Shown here piece by piece: positions 1 through 10,293 of a stretch of DNA of 64,000 bases (within the stretch, counting starts at the first letter, position 1; each line of letters opens with the position of its first letter). The notes beneath the pieces were generated by a model. It was not told the DNA's origin, ran no database searches, and was given only the letters and a program-made list of their open reading frames with translations. Origin of the DNA: Buttiauxella agrestis ATCC 33320 (GTDB lineage Bacteria; Pseudomonadota; Gammaproteobacteria; Enterobacterales; Enterobacteriaceae); the NCBI RefSeq assembly GCF_000735355.1, contig NZ_JMPI01000057.1:1-64000 (forward strand). Reading direction: 5' to 3'. The position numbers and the translations under genes were made by a program.

Positions 1-964
1 CACTCAGGTAATCATCGTTATGTTTAATGATGATTAGATTACCGTAACCACGCAGCGCGTTACCGGCATAAACCACACGCCCGGAGGCGGTAGCAACAAC
101 AGCCTGGCCTTTGCTGCCTGCGATATCGATCCCTTTATTGCCACCTTCGGTAGCAGAGAAGTTCTCAATAACCTTGCCTTCAGTCGGCCAACGCCAGGTC
201 GAAATTGGCGCGCTATCGGACGTGCTGCTGGCAGTTGGTACAGTAGTCGTAGAGCTAACCACAGGTGCCGTAACCGGTGCTGTGACAGTTGTCGCAGTCC
301 CTTTATTATTCGGCAACATTTTGTTATCACTCTGTTCACCTGAATCCTCAGAATACGTAATTACAGGTTTAGAAGCAACCACCGTGGTGCTATTTTGCAC
401 AGGCGTAGGCGCAACGCCTTGTGCGCTGGCATCTGCGGTAGTCACGGCATTACCACCGGTGATTGGCGTACCCGAAGCATTACCGATTTGTAGCGTTTGA
501 CCCACGTTCAGGCCATACGGTGCCGGTATACTGTTGCGCTGAGCTAAATCACGGAAATCGTTCCCGGTAATCCACGCGATGTAGAAAAGCGTGTCGCCAC
601 GTTTAACGGTATAAGTGCTGCCGCCGGTATAGCTACCTTTAGGGATATCGCCATATTTGCGGTTATAAACGATGTGGCCGTTTTGAGTTTGCACTGGCGT
701 TGAAACCACCGGCTGCGTTTGCATCGGCTGGATCGTCGGTTGCTGCTGCACCGGTTGAATTTGTGGAGTCTGGCTTTGGGTGGACATTTTCGGTGGCTGG
801 GTTACCAGCATGCCACCGGAAGAATTGCTGCTGGCATTGCTGTTGCCGCCTACAGAACTGATAGGCGCCTGGCTGTCATTGCTGGTACATCCAGCTAGCC
901 ACAGGCTCACCAGCGATAACGCTGCAATACGGCGTAAAGTAAAAGTTGGGCTTCCCGCGCTCAT
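1..964 (-). CDS. nlpD: NlpD, murein hydrolase activator lipoprotein (3' end outside window)
   Basis: Outer-membrane lipoprotein that activates the amidase AmiC at the division septum; amiC itself is also in this window. The start is at 964 and the reading frame runs off the left edge after about 321 codons (the E. coli protein has 379). A signal peptide ends in the lipobox LAGC with the lipidated Cys at residue 26. A long Gln/Pro/Thr/Ser-rich linker follows, then a LysM peptidoglycan-binding domain (about residues 117-161, with VKRGDTL), a second low-complexity linker, and from about residue 255 the start of a degenerate M23/LytM domain, which in this family lacks catalytic activity. It follows pcm in the surE-pcm-nlpD order. 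In E. coli the main rpoS promoter lies inside nlpD; I did not try to place it here. Confidence 0.95.
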   Translation of the reverse strand, partial: MSAGSPTFTLRRIAALSLVSLWLAGCTSNDSQAPISSVGGNSNASSNSSGGMLVTQPPKMSTQSQTPQIQPVQQQPTIQPMQTQPVVSTPVQTQNGHIVYNRKYGDIPKGSYTGGSTYTVKRGDTLFYIAWITGNDFRDLAQRNSIPAPYGLNVGQTLQIGNASGTPITGGNAVTTADASAQGVAPTPVQNSTTVVASKPVITYSEDSGEQSDNKMLPNNKGTATTVTAPVTAPVVSSTTTVPTASSTSDSAPISTWRWPTEGKVIENFSATEGGNKGIDIAGSKGQAVVATASGRVVYAGNALRGYGNLIIIKHNDDYLS

Positions 965-1096
965 TAATCCCCCAAAAACAATCATATGCTTATGTATGAA
1001 AATACGGCAGAACCGGCGCTTACGGCCAGTTATCAAAATCTCGCTGCGCGTAACGTTACGCCAAAAACCTTAGAAAAAAAGCAAGATATTTCCGGG

Positions 1097-1723
1097 TTAT
1101 GCCAGTTCACCCTTCACTAAGGGTACAAAACGAACAGCTTCTACCGTATCAATGACAAATTCCCCACCAAGTCGGCGAACGCGCTTCAGATACTGTCTTT
1201 CTTCGCCAACCGGGAGAACTAAAACACCACCTTCGTCCAGCTGAGACAATAGCTCGGCGGGAATCTCTGGCGGTGCAGCCGTAACAATAATAGCGTCAAA
1301 TGGGCTTCGCGCATGCCAGCCCTGCCAGCCATCACCATGACGGGTCGAGATATTGTGCAGATCGAGCTGCTTTAAACGTCGCCTTGCGTGCCATTGCAGG
1401 CCTTTGATGCGCTCAACTGAACAAACATGATGCACCAGATGCGCCAAAATAGCCGTTTGATACCCGGAGCCGGTGCCGATTTCCAGCACACGCGACTCAG
1501 GAGTTAACTCCAGCAACTCGGTCATTCTGGCAACCATGTAGGGTTGTGAGATGGTTTGGCCTGAGCCAATCGGTAATGCCGTATTCTCCCAGGCTTTGTG
1601 TTCAAACGCTTCATCGACAAATTTTTCTCGCGGCACCGACGCAATCGCATTCAGAACTTTTTCGTCCGTTATGCCTTGATTACGCAGCTGTGTGAGAAGG
1701 GCTTGTACGCGTTTGCTTACCAT
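1097..1723 (-). CDS. pcm: Protein-L-isoaspartate O-methyltransferase
   Basis: Cytosolic repair enzyme that methylates L-isoaspartyl residues in aged proteins using S-adenosylmethionine, starting their conversion back to aspartate. The 208-residue length is the usual one. Visible motifs are GSGQTISQP (residues 53-61), typical of the family's substrate side, and the SAM-binding [10 protein letters not shown] (81-90). The start overlaps the end of surE by 7 bp (1717-1723), indicating translational coupling in a surE-pcm-nlpD operon linked to stationary-phase survival. Confidence 0.97.
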   Translation of the reverse strand: MVSKRVQALLTQLRNQGITDEKVLNAIASVPREKFVDEAFEHKAWENTALPIGSGQTISQPYMVARMTELLELTPESRVLEIGTGSGYQTAILAHLVHHVCSVERIKGLQWHARRRLKQLDLHNISTRHGDGWQGWHARSPFDAIIVTAAPPEIPAELLSQLDEGGVLVLPVGEERQYLKRVRRLGGEFVIDTVEAVRFVPLVKGELA

Positions 1724-2478
1724 TGCTCATCCACTCCTGATTTGTTCAACCAGTGGCTGACGACCTCGCGAGCGCTATGGGCAGTCAGGTCAACATGCAA
1801 TGGCGTTACCGAAACATAGCCTTCATCAACGGCGGCAAAATCGGTATCCGGGCCTGCATCGAATTTATCGCCCGGAGGCCCAATCCAATACAGCGTATTT
1901 CCACGTGGATCTTCTTGCGGAATGACTTTATCTGAAGGGTGACGGCTGCCACAGCGAGTCACCCGGATGCCCTTGATTTGATCAAGCGGCAAGTCCGGCA
2001 CATTAATATTTAAAATGCGCCCGGTACGCAGCGGCTCACGCATTAGCGCACGCAAAATTGTGCATGTCACGGCAGCGGCCGTTTCATAGTGCTCATGGCC
2101 ATTAAGCGAAACAGCCAGCGCCGGAATGCCCAAATGCCGTCCTTCCATCGCCGCCGCAACGGTACCGGAATAGATAACGTCATCGCCCAGGTTTGGCCCC
2201 GCGTTGATACCGGAAACCACCACTTCAGGGGCAGGACGCATCAAAGCATTCACGCCGAGATAGACACAGTCTGTCGGCGTGCCCATTTGCACAGAAATAT
2301 CGCCGTTTGCCAGCGTGAAAGTTCGTAATGAAGATTCGAGCGTCAGTGAGTTTGAAGCCCCACTGCGATTACGGTCAGGGGCAACAACCTGCACTTGAGC
2401 AAATTCCCTTAGTCGGGCAGCCAGAACTTGAATGCCCGGCGCGTTGACCCCGTCATCGTTACTCAAAAGTATTCTCAT
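1717..2478 (-). CDS. surE: 5'/3'-nucleotidase SurE
   Basis: Metal-dependent nucleotidase and exopolyphosphatase associated with stationary-phase survival. The 253 residues match the family. The acidic metal site is visible as SNDDG (Asp8, Asp9), with Ser39 in DRNRSGAS and Asn92 in SGINAGPN. The gene is first in the surE-pcm pair. Upstream is a 113-bp gap to truD; in E. coli, as I recall, truD and surE abut or overlap, so this spacing is slightly unusual and could hold a separate promoter. Confidence 0.97.
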   Translation of the reverse strand: MRILLSNDDGVNAPGIQVLAARLREFAQVQVVAPDRNRSGASNSLTLESSLRTFTLANGDISVQMGTPTDCVYLGVNALMRPAPEVVVSGINAGPNLGDDVIYSGTVAAAMEGRHLGIPALAVSLNGHEHYETAAAVTCTILRALMREPLRTGRILNINVPDLPLDQIKGIRVTRCGSRHPSDKVIPQEDPRGNTLYWIGPPGDKFDAGPDTDFAAVDEGYVSVTPLHVDLTAHSAREVVSHWLNKSGVDEQW

Positions 2479-2591
2479 ATTGAATTTACAAAGCTTCTTA
2501 TTGTTTTATCCCAGATAGCTGATTTTAGTGCAGCCGTCATGAAATTGTTGCTGTTTTTGTAACATTCACAACCAAGAACTGTCCAGGATTA

Positions 2592-3638
2592 CTATTCGGC
2601 AATATCAGCATAACCGCCCGGTGCGTTCATTAGTTCACGCACTACGCTTGTCGCGAAACTCCCGGCTGGCAGCCAGAATTTCAGCTCAACGGTAATATCA
2701 TCCCACCAGGCCCAGCTTAACTCTTTCGGCATGACCAACATGGCGCGACGCGCCGCTTCTACACGCTCACGTACTAACAGTGACTGTAAATCCGTTTCCT
2801 GCGCCACACACTCTTGCTCAAACGTAAGTGCTGCGTTTTGCGAACCCCAGGCGCCATCACCTGGCAATGGCGCGGTAATCAGCAATTCACCCGCATCAAC
2901 ACGGTTTTGCAGCTCGGGCATCTCTTCAGGCGTTGCGACAAACCAGCTCCCACGCCCGGCGAGTTGCAAAGCGTCGCCGTCGATAACCTGGTTAAAGTCC
3001 GGCTTTTTCAGCCTTTCGCTGACAATCTGGTTAAACATGGCGCTGCGGGCTGCGGACAGATAAAAACTGCGTTTATTGCGGTCACGGATTGGCGCATTGC
3101 TTTGCGCCCAACGCACCGCCTGATGCAGGTTATTACCTGCAATACCAAAACGCTGGCTGCCAAAGTAGTTCGGCACGCCCTGGTGCAGAATTTTATTCAG
3201 GCGCTGTTCAAGCTCCGCGCGGTCACTCACGTCGCGCAGGACCAGCGTGAAGTTGTTACCTTTCAAAGCACCGAGGCGCAGTTTACGGCGGTGACGGGCA
3301 TATTCCAGCACCTGGCACCCTTCGAGTTGAAAAGCGCTCATACTCGGCATTTCTTTACCCGGCAGACGTACGCAGAACCACTGCTCGGTTACTGCATGCT
3401 TGTCTTTCTGCCCGGCAAAGCTCACTTCACGGGCAGGAACCTTCAGATATTTCGCCAGCGCATCAGCAACAAAGCGTGTGTTGCAGCCATTTTTCAGGAT
3501 GCGTAACAGTAGTTGCTCGCCGTCGCCATCCGGCCCAAAACCCAGGTCTTCGATAACCACGAAGTCCTCTGGACTGGCTTTGATTAACCCGGTGCCTTGT
3601 GGCTTGCCGTGCAGCCAGGTCAGATTCTGCATATCCAT
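2592..3638 (-). CDS. truD: tRNA pseudouridine(13) synthase TruD
   Basis: Isomerises U13 to pseudouridine in tRNA(Glu). The 348 residues agree with the 349-residue E. coli enzyme and are very similar along the whole length. The catalytic Asp is residue 79 within [11 protein letters not shown], and the family motifs NYFGSQRFG and RDRNKRSF are intact. Its ATG overlaps the ispF stop codon by one base (TAATG at 3638), so it is probably translated by reinitiation after ispF in the ftsB-ispD-ispF-truD operon. Confidence 0.97.
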   Translation of the reverse strand: MDMQNLTWLHGKPQGTGLIKASPEDFVVIEDLGFGPDGDGEQLLLRILKNGCNTRFVADALAKYLKVPAREVSFAGQKDKHAVTEQWFCVRLPGKEMPSMSAFQLEGCQVLEYARHRRKLRLGALKGNNFTLVLRDVSDRAELEQRLNKILHQGVPNYFGSQRFGIAGNNLHQAVRWAQSNAPIRDRNKRSFYLSAARSAMFNQIVSERLKKPDFNQVIDGDALQLAGRGSWFVATPEEMPELQNRVDAGELLITAPLPGDGAWGSQNAALTFEQECVAQETDLQSLLVRERVEAARRAMLVMPKELSWAWWDDITVELKFWLPAGSFATSVVRELMNAPGGYADIAE

Positions 3639-4117
3639 TATTTACGCGCCTTATGCAGCAGAGCGACCGCTTCACACGCAATACCTTCGCCACGACCGGT
3701 AAAGCCGAGCTTTTCGGTGGTGGTGGCTTTCACGTTAACATCATCCATATGGCAGCCAAGATCTTCGGCAATAAACACGCGCATCTGCGGGATGTGCGGT
3801 GCCATTTTTGGCGCCTGCGCAATAATAGTCACATCGACGTTACCCAGGGTGAAACCTTTAGCCTGAATGCGACGCCACGCTTCACGCAGCAACTCGCGGC
3901 TGTCAGCGCCTTTAAACGCCGGGTCAGTATCCGGGAATAATTTACCGATATCCCCTAAAGCCGCCGCCCCCAACAAAGCATCTGTTAATGCGTGCAGCGC
4001 GACATCACCATCAGAGTGAGCGAGCAGCCCCTTTTCGAACGGTACACGTACGCCACCAATGATAATCGGGCCTTCTCCACCAAAGGCGTGTACATCAAAA
4101 CCATGTCCAATACGCAT
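3638..4117 (-). CDS. ispF: 2-C-methyl-D-erythritol 2,4-cyclodiphosphate synthase
   Basis: Fifth enzyme of the MEP isoprenoid pathway; it converts CDP-ME 2-phosphate to ME-cPP with release of CMP. The protein has 159 residues, the usual length. The metal ligands Asp8, His10 and His42 are present ([19 protein letters not shown]), as is the C-terminal [12 protein letters not shown]. It sits between ispD and truD with single-base stop/start overlaps on both sides (4117 and 3638), a tightly coupled arrangement. Confidence 0.98.
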   Translation of the reverse strand: MRIGHGFDVHAFGGEGPIIIGGVRVPFEKGLLAHSDGDVALHALTDALLGAAALGDIGKLFPDTDPAFKGADSRELLREAWRRIQAKGFTLGNVDVTIIAQAPKMAPHIPQMRVFIAEDLGCHMDDVNVKATTTEKLGFTGRGEGIACEAVALLHKARK

Positions 4118-4827
4118 TATTCAGTCTCCGTTTGGGTTAACCGCGTGAGGTAAAACTCCGCCAACGCCAGGTCTTCAGGACGAGTCACTTTTATATTATC
4201 GGCGCGGGCGCTAATTAATTCGGGATGGAAGCCACAATACTCAAGCGCTGAGGCTTCATCTGTAATCGAGGCGTGTTCATCGAGTGCGCGCTGCAAGCAG
4301 GTTCGCAGCAATTCCAGCGGGAACAGTTGTGGCGTTAAAGCATGCCAGAGGTCTTCGCGATCGACGGTGTGGGCTATCAGGTTTTTTCCCGGCTCGCCAC
4401 GTTTCATGGTGTCGCGCACGGGTGCAGCCAGAATGCCGCCAATTTTGCTGGTTTCAGTTATCGCTAATAAACGCGCTAAATCATCCTGATGTAAGCATGG
4501 GCGCGCTGCATCATGTACCAGTACCCATTGAGCGCCTTGCACCACATTTAGCCCGGCAAGCACGGAATCAGCACGTTGCGCTCCGCCCGCAATGACCGTC
4601 ACATCTGGGTGTGAAGCAAGAGGCAAAGAGGCAAACCAGTTGTCGGTAGGGCTAATGGCGATAATGACATGAGCCACGCGTGGATGGGCCATCAGGCTTG
4701 CCACCGCATGTTCAAGAATAGTTTTATTGCCGATTTTTAGATATTGCTTAGGACATTCCGTTTGCATGCGGCTGCCGATACCTGCTGCCGGCACCACGGC
4801 AATTACGTCCGGGGAGGAGTCTGCCAT
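4117..4827 (-). CDS. ispD: 2-C-methyl-D-erythritol 4-phosphate cytidylyltransferase
   Basis: Third enzyme of the MEP pathway: it joins MEP and CTP to give CDP-ME and pyrophosphate. The 236 residues match E. coli IspD exactly in length. The nucleotide-binding glycine-rich loop PAAGIGSRM lies at residues 13-21, followed by CPKQYL, and the VHDAARPC segment carries conserved active-site residues. ftsB lies 20 bp upstream and ispF overlaps by one base downstream. Confidence 0.97.
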   Translation of the reverse strand: MADSSPDVIAVVPAAGIGSRMQTECPKQYLKIGNKTILEHAVASLMAHPRVAHVIIAISPTDNWFASLPLASHPDVTVIAGGAQRADSVLAGLNVVQGAQWVLVHDAARPCLHQDDLARLLAITETSKIGGILAAPVRDTMKRGEPGKNLIAHTVDREDLWHALTPQLFPLELLRTCLQRALDEHASITDEASALEYCGFHPELISARADNIKVTRPEDLALAEFYLTRLTQTETE

Positions 4828-4847
4828 GTAGATTCACTTACGCTTGA

Positions 4848-5162
4848 TTATCGATTGTTCTGCCCGGCAGTGTTGCCTAAGCGCTTAGAGCTATCGGGTA
4901 CCAGGCGGTAGAAAGTTTCACCCGGTTTGGTCATGCTGAGTTCGTTACGCGCACGCTCTTCAATGGCTTCCTGGCCGCCATTAAGATCGTCAATTTCAGC
5001 GAACAGCTGATCGTTACGCGCCTTAAGCTTGGCGTTCGTCGCCTGCTGAGCGGTAACATCGTCGTTCACACGCGTGTAATCATGTACGCCGTTTTTTCCA
5101 AACCACAGCGAATACTGCAACCAGACCAACAAAGCCAGTAACAGCAACGTTAGTTTACCCAT
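4848..5162 (-). CDS. ftsB: Cell division protein FtsB
   Basis: Bitopic inner-membrane protein that forms the FtsQLB complex, which activates septal peptidoglycan synthesis. I start at the ATG at 5162 (MGKLTLLLL), preceded by AGGGGGCAGG; an upstream in-frame ATG would add eight residues not seen in E. coli. The protein has 104 residues: a transmembrane helix at about 3-21, a periplasmic coiled coil at about 28-70 ([19 protein letters not shown]), and the conserved GETFYRLVP near the C terminus. It heads the operon with ispD. Confidence 0.96.
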   Translation of the reverse strand: MGKLTLLLLALLVWLQYSLWFGKNGVHDYTRVNDDVTAQQATNAKLKARNDQLFAEIDDLNGGQEAIEERARNELSMTKPGETFYRLVPDSSKRLGNTAGQNNR

Positions 5163-5345
5163 CCTGCCCCCTGAAAAACGGCACAATCATCGCACAAAAT
5201 TTTATCGAGCTTCGCTCTGGGCCCAAAATGGCCCCTCGTATTTGCGGCAGAATTTATCACAGATAGCGGCAACATGCGCGTTTGGAGGCGAGTTAGCGAA
5301 CTTGCGGTCATAAATAGTCTGTTACGGTTTGGTAAATATTTACGG

Positions 5346-5669
5346 CTAACCCATCAGCCATAAGAATAGAATGCCGAACATGAGTGCCACGGCCAGCACC
5401 GTGGCCGCGCAGCTATATACCACGCGTCCGCGCAGCAAAGAGTGCAAGGCAATCCCTACTACCACCGCAACAGGGAGGAGCGCAAGGAAGAATGGCCAGG
5501 TATAGAGGAAGAAAAACAGGGTGTTAGGGCCGTAAACCAGGAACGGAATGCCCAGCGCCAATAGCCACGACAAAAAACCGATAAACGCCCCGGCCAATGA
5601 CCAGGTCGTCTCTTCGGTGCCAGGGCTTGCTTCAGCCGATGTAATAGCGATATTGGTACTATTGCGCAT
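5346..5669 (-). CDS. ygbE: Inner-membrane protein YgbE (DUF3561)
   Basis: Function unknown. The 107-residue product aligns with E. coli YgbE over its full length, including a variable acidic N terminus, ETTWSL at about residues 20-25, and three hydrophobic segments (about 26-48, 50-72 and 83-105) that should span the membrane. It lies between cysC (51 bp upstream) and ftsB (183 bp downstream). It may be read with cysDNC, but nothing in the protein links it to sulfur metabolism. Confidence 0.9.
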   Translation of the reverse strand: MRNSTNIAITSAEASPGTEETTWSLAGAFIGFLSWLLALGIPFLVYGPNTLFFFLYTWPFFLALLPVAVVVGIALHSLLRGRVVYSCAATVLAVALMFGILFLWLMG

Positions 5670-5720
5670 AACGAATCCATAAACCCTGCAAGCCAGGTAC
5701 GAAACAATCCTGGCAATCTC

Positions 5721-6326
5721 TTAGGTTTTGATAATAACGTCACGCCGCAACAGGTCTAATAATTGCGCAATCAAATTTGTTACTAATTGTTCGCCGCCTA
5801 AGTGTATTTCCGGGTTCTCTGGGGCCTCGTAAACCGAGTCAATTCCAGTGAAATTACGTAACTCACCGGCACGGGCTTTTTTGTACAAACCTTTCGGATC
5901 ACGCGCTTCGCAGATAGAAAGTGGTGTATCAACAAACACTTCAATAAACCGCCCTTCCCCGACAAGCTCGCGCACCATCTGGCGTTCTGCTCGATGAGGA
6001 GAAATAAATGCGGTCAGCACCACCAGCCCCGCATCGGCCATCAGCCTGGCAACTTCACCGACGCGGCGGATGTTTTCTTTACGATCTGCATCACTAAAGC
6101 CCAGATCGCTGCACAAACCGTGGCGCACATTATCGCCATCCAGCAAATAAGTGCTGACGCCAAGTTTGTGTAACGCCTCTTCCAGCGCACCTGCAATGGT
6201 CGATTTACCCGAGCCGGAAAGCCCGGTAAACCACAGCACCGCGCCCCGGTGCTGATGAAGTTTTTCACGCTGCTCAACCGTTACTGGATGCGCATGCCAG
6301 ACGACGTTTTCGTCGTGCTCAGCCAT
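5721..6326 (-). CDS. cysC: Adenylylsulfate (APS) kinase
   Basis: Phosphorylates APS to PAPS, the second activation step of sulfate assimilation. The protein has 201 residues with the Walker A loop GLSGSGKST at 35-43 and Ser109 in FISPHRAER, the residue that forms the phosphoserine intermediate. Its ATG overlaps the cysN stop codon by one base (TAATG at 6326). It is last in cysDNC, an operon known to be activated by CysB with N-acetylserine. Confidence 0.98.
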   Translation of the reverse strand: MAEHDENVVWHAHPVTVEQREKLHQHRGAVLWFTGLSGSGKSTIAGALEEALHKLGVSTYLLDGDNVRHGLCSDLGFSDADRKENIRRVGEVARLMADAGLVVLTAFISPHRAERQMVRELVGEGRFIEVFVDTPLSICEARDPKGLYKKARAGELRNFTGIDSVYEAPENPEIHLGGEQLVTNLIAQLLDLLRRDVIIKT

Positions 6327-7753
6327 TATTTGCCTCCCAGCAAATCACGTGCGCCCCAGTGTGGGAAGTGTCTGCGCACCAGCGCATTCAGTTCCAGCTC
6401 AAACGCGCTAAACGCAGAAGGTTCCTGATACACCTGTTCTTGCGGCTCACGCACCATTCCGGCACCCACCGTCACGTTGGTCAGTCGGTCGATGAAAATC
6501 AGCCCGCCAGTCACCGGGTTTTCCTGGTATTTATCCAGCACCAACGGTTCGTCAAAGGTCAAATCCACCAGACCGATACCGTTGAGCGGCAGGGTTTCCA
6601 CCACGCGCTGGGTCAGGCTGTTAATTTCAACCTGATAATGAATGTTATCAACGCGAGCGCGGGTTTTCTTCCCGGCCACTTTGATGTCATAGCTTTGGCC
6701 CGGCACCAGCGGTTGCTCCGCCATCCACACCACATCGACTTTCGCTGTCTGTACCGCAGGCTGTGCGTCGGCAGCATCCACCAGCAAATCCCCACGGCTG
6801 ATGTCGATTTCATCTTTCAGCACCAGCGTAATCGCTTCGCCCGCAGCGGCTTGTTGCAAATCTCCATCAAAAGTGACGATTCGCGCAATGGTTGACTCAA
6901 CGCCCGATGGCAGAACTTTTACCCGCTGGCCGACGTTAACAATGCCTGAAGCCAGCGTCCCGGCATAACCACGGAAATCGAGATTCGGGCGGTTCACGTA
7001 CTGAACCGGGAAACGCATCGGCTGTTGCTCAACGGTGCGTTTCACCTCTACCGTTTCCAGAAGCTCCAATAAAGTCGGGCCGGTGTACCACGGCATGCTG
7101 GCACTTTGGGTCGCCACGTTGTCGCCTTCGAGAGCCGAAAGCGGCACAAAACGAATATCCAGATCTGCCGGAAGCTGCTCAGCAAAAGTCAGGTAATCCT
7201 GTTTGATCTGCTCAAATCTATCTTCGCTGTAATCCACCAGATCCATTTTGTTAACCGCGACCACCAGATGTTTGATCCCCAGCAGCGTGGAGATAAAACT
7301 GTGGCGACGCGTTTGATCCAGCACGCTTTTGCGCGCATCGATCAACAGGATCGCCAACTCACAGGTAGACGCACCGGTCGCCATATTACGGGTGTACTGC
7401 TCATGCCCCGGCGTGTCGGCAATAATAAACTTACGTTTTTCCGTCGAGAAATAACGGTATGCCACGTCGATAGTAATGCCTTGCTCGCGCTCGGCTTGCA
7501 GACCATCCACCAGCAAGGCCAGATCCAGTTTTTCACCCTGCGTACCGTGGCGTTTGCTGTCGGTATGCAGGGAAGAAAGTTGATCTTCATAAATCTGGCG
7601 AGTGTCATGCAGCAGGCGGCCAATCAGGGTACTTTTGCCGTCATCGACGCTGCCGCAGGTCAGGAAACGCAGCAGGCTTTTATGTTGTTGCGCGTGCAGA
7701 TAGGCTTCAACGCCGCCTTCATCAGCAATTTGTTGTGCAATAGTGGTGTTCAT
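6326..7753 (-). CDS. cysN: Sulfate adenylyltransferase subunit 1 (GTPase)
   Basis: EF-Tu-like GTPase subunit of ATP sulfurylase; GTP hydrolysis drives formation of APS from ATP and sulfate by CysD. The 475 residues match the E. coli length. G1 is GSVDDGKST (34-42), followed by the switch region [14 protein letters not shown]3 DTPGHEQY and G4 NKMDLVD, then beta-barrel domains 2 and 3. It starts 11 bp after cysD and overlaps cysC by one base. Confidence 0.98.
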   Translation of the reverse strand: MNTTIAQQIADEGGVEAYLHAQQHKSLLRFLTCGSVDDGKSTLIGRLLHDTRQIYEDQLSSLHTDSKRHGTQGEKLDLALLVDGLQAEREQGITIDVAYRYFSTEKRKFIIADTPGHEQYTRNMATGASTCELAILLIDARKSVLDQTRRHSFISTLLGIKHLVVAVNKMDLVDYSEDRFEQIKQDYLTFAEQLPADLDIRFVPLSALEGDNVATQSASMPWYTGPTLLELLETVEVKRTVEQQPMRFPVQYVNRPNLDFRGYAGTLASGIVNVGQRVKVLPSGVESTIARIVTFDGDLQQAAAGEAITLVLKDEIDISRGDLLVDAADAQPAVQTAKVDVVWMAEQPLVPGQSYDIKVAGKKTRARVDNIHYQVEINSLTQRVVETLPLNGIGLVDLTFDEPLVLDKYQENPVTGGLIFIDRLTNVTVGAGMVREPQEQVYQEPSAFSAFELELNALVRRHFPHWGARDLLGGK

Positions 7754-7764
7754 CTGGCGGCTCC

Positions 7765-8673
7765 TTAGAAATAACCCTGGCGTTTTTTAAGCTCCATGGA
7801 GCCTGCCTGGTCGCGGTCAATTGCCCGCCCTTGACGTTCACTGGTGGTCGAAACCAGCATCTCTTCGATGATTTCCGGCAGCGTCTGCGCTTCGGACTCA
7901 ACGGCACCGGTCAGCGGCCAGCAGCCCAGGGTACGGAAGCGCACCATTTTCTGCTCAATCACTTCGCCAGGTTGTAAATCGATGCGGTCGTCATCCACCA
8001 TCAACAGCATGCCATCACGCTCCAGCACAGGGCGTGGTGCGGCCAGATACAACGGCACGATTTCGATATTTTCCAGGAAGATGTACTGCCAGATATCCAG
8101 CTCGGTCCAGTTAGAAAGTGGGAACACGCGAATGCTCTCGCCTTTGTTAATCTGGCCGTTGTAGTTGTGCCACAGCTCCGGGCGCTGGTTTTTAGGATCC
8201 CAGCGGTGGAAGCGGTCACGGAAAGAATAGATACGTTCTTTCGCACGTGATTTTTCTTCATCACGCCGCGCGCCACCAAAAGCGGCATCAAACCCGTACT
8301 TACTCAGTGCCTGTTTCAGCCCTTCGGTTTTCATGATGTCGGTATGTTTAGCGCTACCGTGCACGAACGGGTTAATTCCCATCGCCACGCCTTCCGGGTT
8401 TTTATGCACCAGCAGCTCAAAACCGTAGTTCTTCGCGGTGCGGTCACGGAAATCGTACATCTCGCGGAATTTCCAGCCGGTATCAACATGCAGCAGTGGG
8501 AAAGGAAGCGTGCCTGGGTAGAAGGCTTTACGGGCCAAATGCAACATCACCGAGGAGTCTTTGCCAATGGAATACATCATCACCGGATTAGCAAATTCGG
8601 CTGCGACCTCACGGATGATATGGATGCTTTCCGCCTCCAGTTGCCGTAAGTGAGTAAGTCGTTTCTGGTCCAT
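7765..8673 (-). CDS. cysD: Sulfate adenylyltransferase subunit 2
   Basis: Catalytic PP-loop subunit of ATP sulfurylase. I place the start at 8673 ([13 protein letters not shown]): it has GGGAAGG just upstream and gives 302 residues, the E. coli length, whereas an in-frame ATG 36 bp earlier would add 12 unmatched residues. The PP-loop SIGKDSS lies at 35-41, and the C terminus ends in the conserved [10 protein letters not shown]. First gene of cysDNC; the 265 bp between it and divergent iap should hold the CysB-dependent promoter. Confidence 0.97.
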   Translation of the reverse strand: MDQKRLTHLRQLEAESIHIIREVAAEFANPVMMYSIGKDSSVMLHLARKAFYPGTLPFPLLHVDTGWKFREMYDFRDRTAKNYGFELLVHKNPEGVAMGINPFVHGSAKHTDIMKTEGLKQALSKYGFDAAFGGARRDEEKSRAKERIYSFRDRFHRWDPKNQRPELWHNYNGQINKGESIRVFPLSNWTELDIWQYIFLENIEIVPLYLAAPRPVLERDGMLLMVDDDRIDLQPGEVIEQKMVRFRTLGCWPLTGAVESEAQTLPEIIEEMLVSTTSERQGRAIDRDQAGSMELKKRQGYF

Positions 8674-8938
8674 AACCTTCCCTTTGCCGAGGTTTAGTAC
8701 GGAGGACATGCCCCCGTTTAAAAATTCATTAGGGGACTATACGGCTGAGGTTTATTTGTTATGAAATTACGAATTGGAATGAGTAGTTCCACAAAGGAAT
8801 AACGCCGTGGAAATGCAAATCACAAAATGTGCTTTACCCACGAGATAATGCGGCTTTCAGAGCAATTGAAATTGTGTAACGTCCATCACAGTTTCATACT
8901 ACGCGGGCAAAAATTTTTCTCTTTGAAAGGGACCCACT
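8674..8938. promoter_or_regulatory. cysD / iap divergent intergenic region
   Basis: Non-coding, AT-rich 265 bp between two divergently transcribed genes, so it must carry both promoters. In E. coli and Salmonella the cysD promoter is activated by CysB. CysB sites are too degenerate for me to assign one here by eye. An AAGGG ribosome-binding site for iap is visible just before 8939. Confidence 0.5.
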
Positions 8939-9979
8939 ATGTTTTCCGCATTGCGCCACTCGCTGACCAGCCTGGCGCTAAGCATTTGCTGTACTTTGCC
9001 AGCATTAGCAGGTCACTCGCCAATTGGCGAAATGGCCAGTCAACAAACTCGCCACATTGCGACGGTATTCCCAGGGCGCATGACGGGCAGTCCTTCGGAA
9101 ATGTTAGCGGCGGATTACCTCAAGCAACAATTTAGCCAGCTTGGCTACCAAAGCGATATTCGCCGCTTTAATACCCGCTATCTTTACACCACCAAAGACG
9201 GTCATCAGAGTTGGCATAACGTGAGCGCCAGTTCGGTCATTGCTGCCCGCGAGGGCGTTGATCCACAGCAAATTATCATCATGGCGCATCTCGATACCTA
9301 TTCTCCGCTCAGTGATAACGATGTGAATAACAATCTTGGCGGCTTAACACTGCAAGGTGTAGATGACAACGCGTCTGGTTTGGGCGTGATGCTCGAACTT
9401 GCTGCGCGCATGAAAGAGATCCCAACACGTTATGGCATTCGTTTTATCGCCACCAGCGGTGAAGAAATTGGCACGCTGGGCGCGGAAGATATACTCAAAC
9501 GCATGTCGGCCCGTGAGAAGAAAAACACGCTGCTGGTGATCAATCTCGATAACTTAATTGTCGGCGACAAACTCTACTTCAATAGCGGGAAAGCAACATC
9601 GACTGCGGTCAGTAAATTAACGCGCGATCGGGCGTTAAAACTGGCACATAAGTTTGGCGTTCAGGCCACGACGAATCCGGGGCTGAATGCTGCCTATCCC
9701 AAAGGCACCGGCTGTTGCAGCGATACCAACGTCTTTGACGAGGCTGGAATTCCGGTGCTTTATGTTGAAGCAACGAACTGGTCGCTGGGCAAAAAAGATG
9801 GTTATCAGCAACGCGCGAAGAGCAAAGCCTTCCCGGAGGGAACCAGTTGGCATAACGCTCTGATTGATAACCAACAGTATCTGGATAAATGGCTCCCGCA
9901 TCGTATCGAAAAACGCAGTCATGATGTGGTACGCGTGATGTTGCCGCTGGTAAAAGAGCTGGCGAAAGCAGGGAAATAA
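8939..9979 (+). CDS. iap: Alkaline phosphatase isozyme conversion aminopeptidase (M28)
   Basis: Exported zinc aminopeptidase that removes the N-terminal Arg of alkaline phosphatase, changing its isozyme form. The 346 residues compare with 345 in E. coli. An N-terminal signal peptide (about 24 residues, hydrophobic core LALSICCTLPALA) directs export. M28 metal motifs follow in order: MAHLDTY (about 113-119), DDNASGLG (about 142-149) and SGEEIGTLGAED (from about 179). In K-12 a CRISPR array begins just beyond this gene; here there is none. Confidence 0.95.
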   Translation: MFSALRHSLTSLALSICCTLPALAGHSPIGEMASQQTRHIATVFPGRMTGSPSEMLAADYLKQQFSQLGYQSDIRRFNTRYLYTTKDGHQSWHNVSASSVIAAREGVDPQQIIIMAHLDTYSPLSDNDVNNNLGGLTLQGVDDNASGLGVMLELAARMKEIPTRYGIRFIATSGEEIGTLGAEDILKRMSAREKKNTLLVINLDNLIVGDKLYFNSGKATSTAVSKLTRDRALKLAHKFGVQATTNPGLNAAYPKGTGCCSDTNVFDEAGIPVLYVEATNWSLGKKDGYQQRAKSKAFPEGTSWHNALIDNQQYLDKWLPHRIEKRSHDVVRVMLPLVKELAKAGK

Positions 9980-10020
9980 AAGAAAAATTGAATTTAGAGT
10001 TTCTTTCTGCAAGTTCAATA

Positions 10021-10040
10021 TTTATCCCCGCTTCTCGCGG
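10021..10040. other. Possible relic of one type I-E CRISPR repeat
   Basis: Forty-one bases after the iap stop codon, the 12-mer TTTATCCCCGCT (10021-10032) equals the first half of the E. coli type I-E repeat as I remember it, and CGCGG follows one base out of register. The remnant keeps a CCGC/GCGG stem around TTCTC, like the repeat's own hairpin. There is only one copy with no spacer periodicity, so this is at most a degenerate leftover at the position where K-12 carries its array. Chance resemblance is possible. Confidence 0.35.
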
Positions 10041-10075
10041 AAATGGGGAGACATCATTCATCGTCTCCCCATTTC
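10041..10075 (+). terminator. Hairpin after iap, probable terminator
   Basis: Perfect 12-bp inverted repeat (AAATGGGGAGAC, 10-base loop, GTCTCCCCATTT) 61 bp after the iap stop. The T-run is short (ATTTCT), so termination may be modest or the structure may protect the 3' end. Confidence 0.5.
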
Positions 10076-10293
10076 TAATGCTTAGGCCCACGACATGCGT
10101 TCTAATCAGGAATACGGATATGCAAGTATAATGTTACAGTTCTAACAGCTATTCTAAAAAATCGCGATAAGCTATGGTCTGTTTTCATACTTAATAACTG
10201 TCTATATGAAAATAGGCACTTTTTGAGAACTTTATAAACTGACCTTCTAATATTGTCCCATCTCAAATCAATATTTAAAACTGGAGAAACAAT

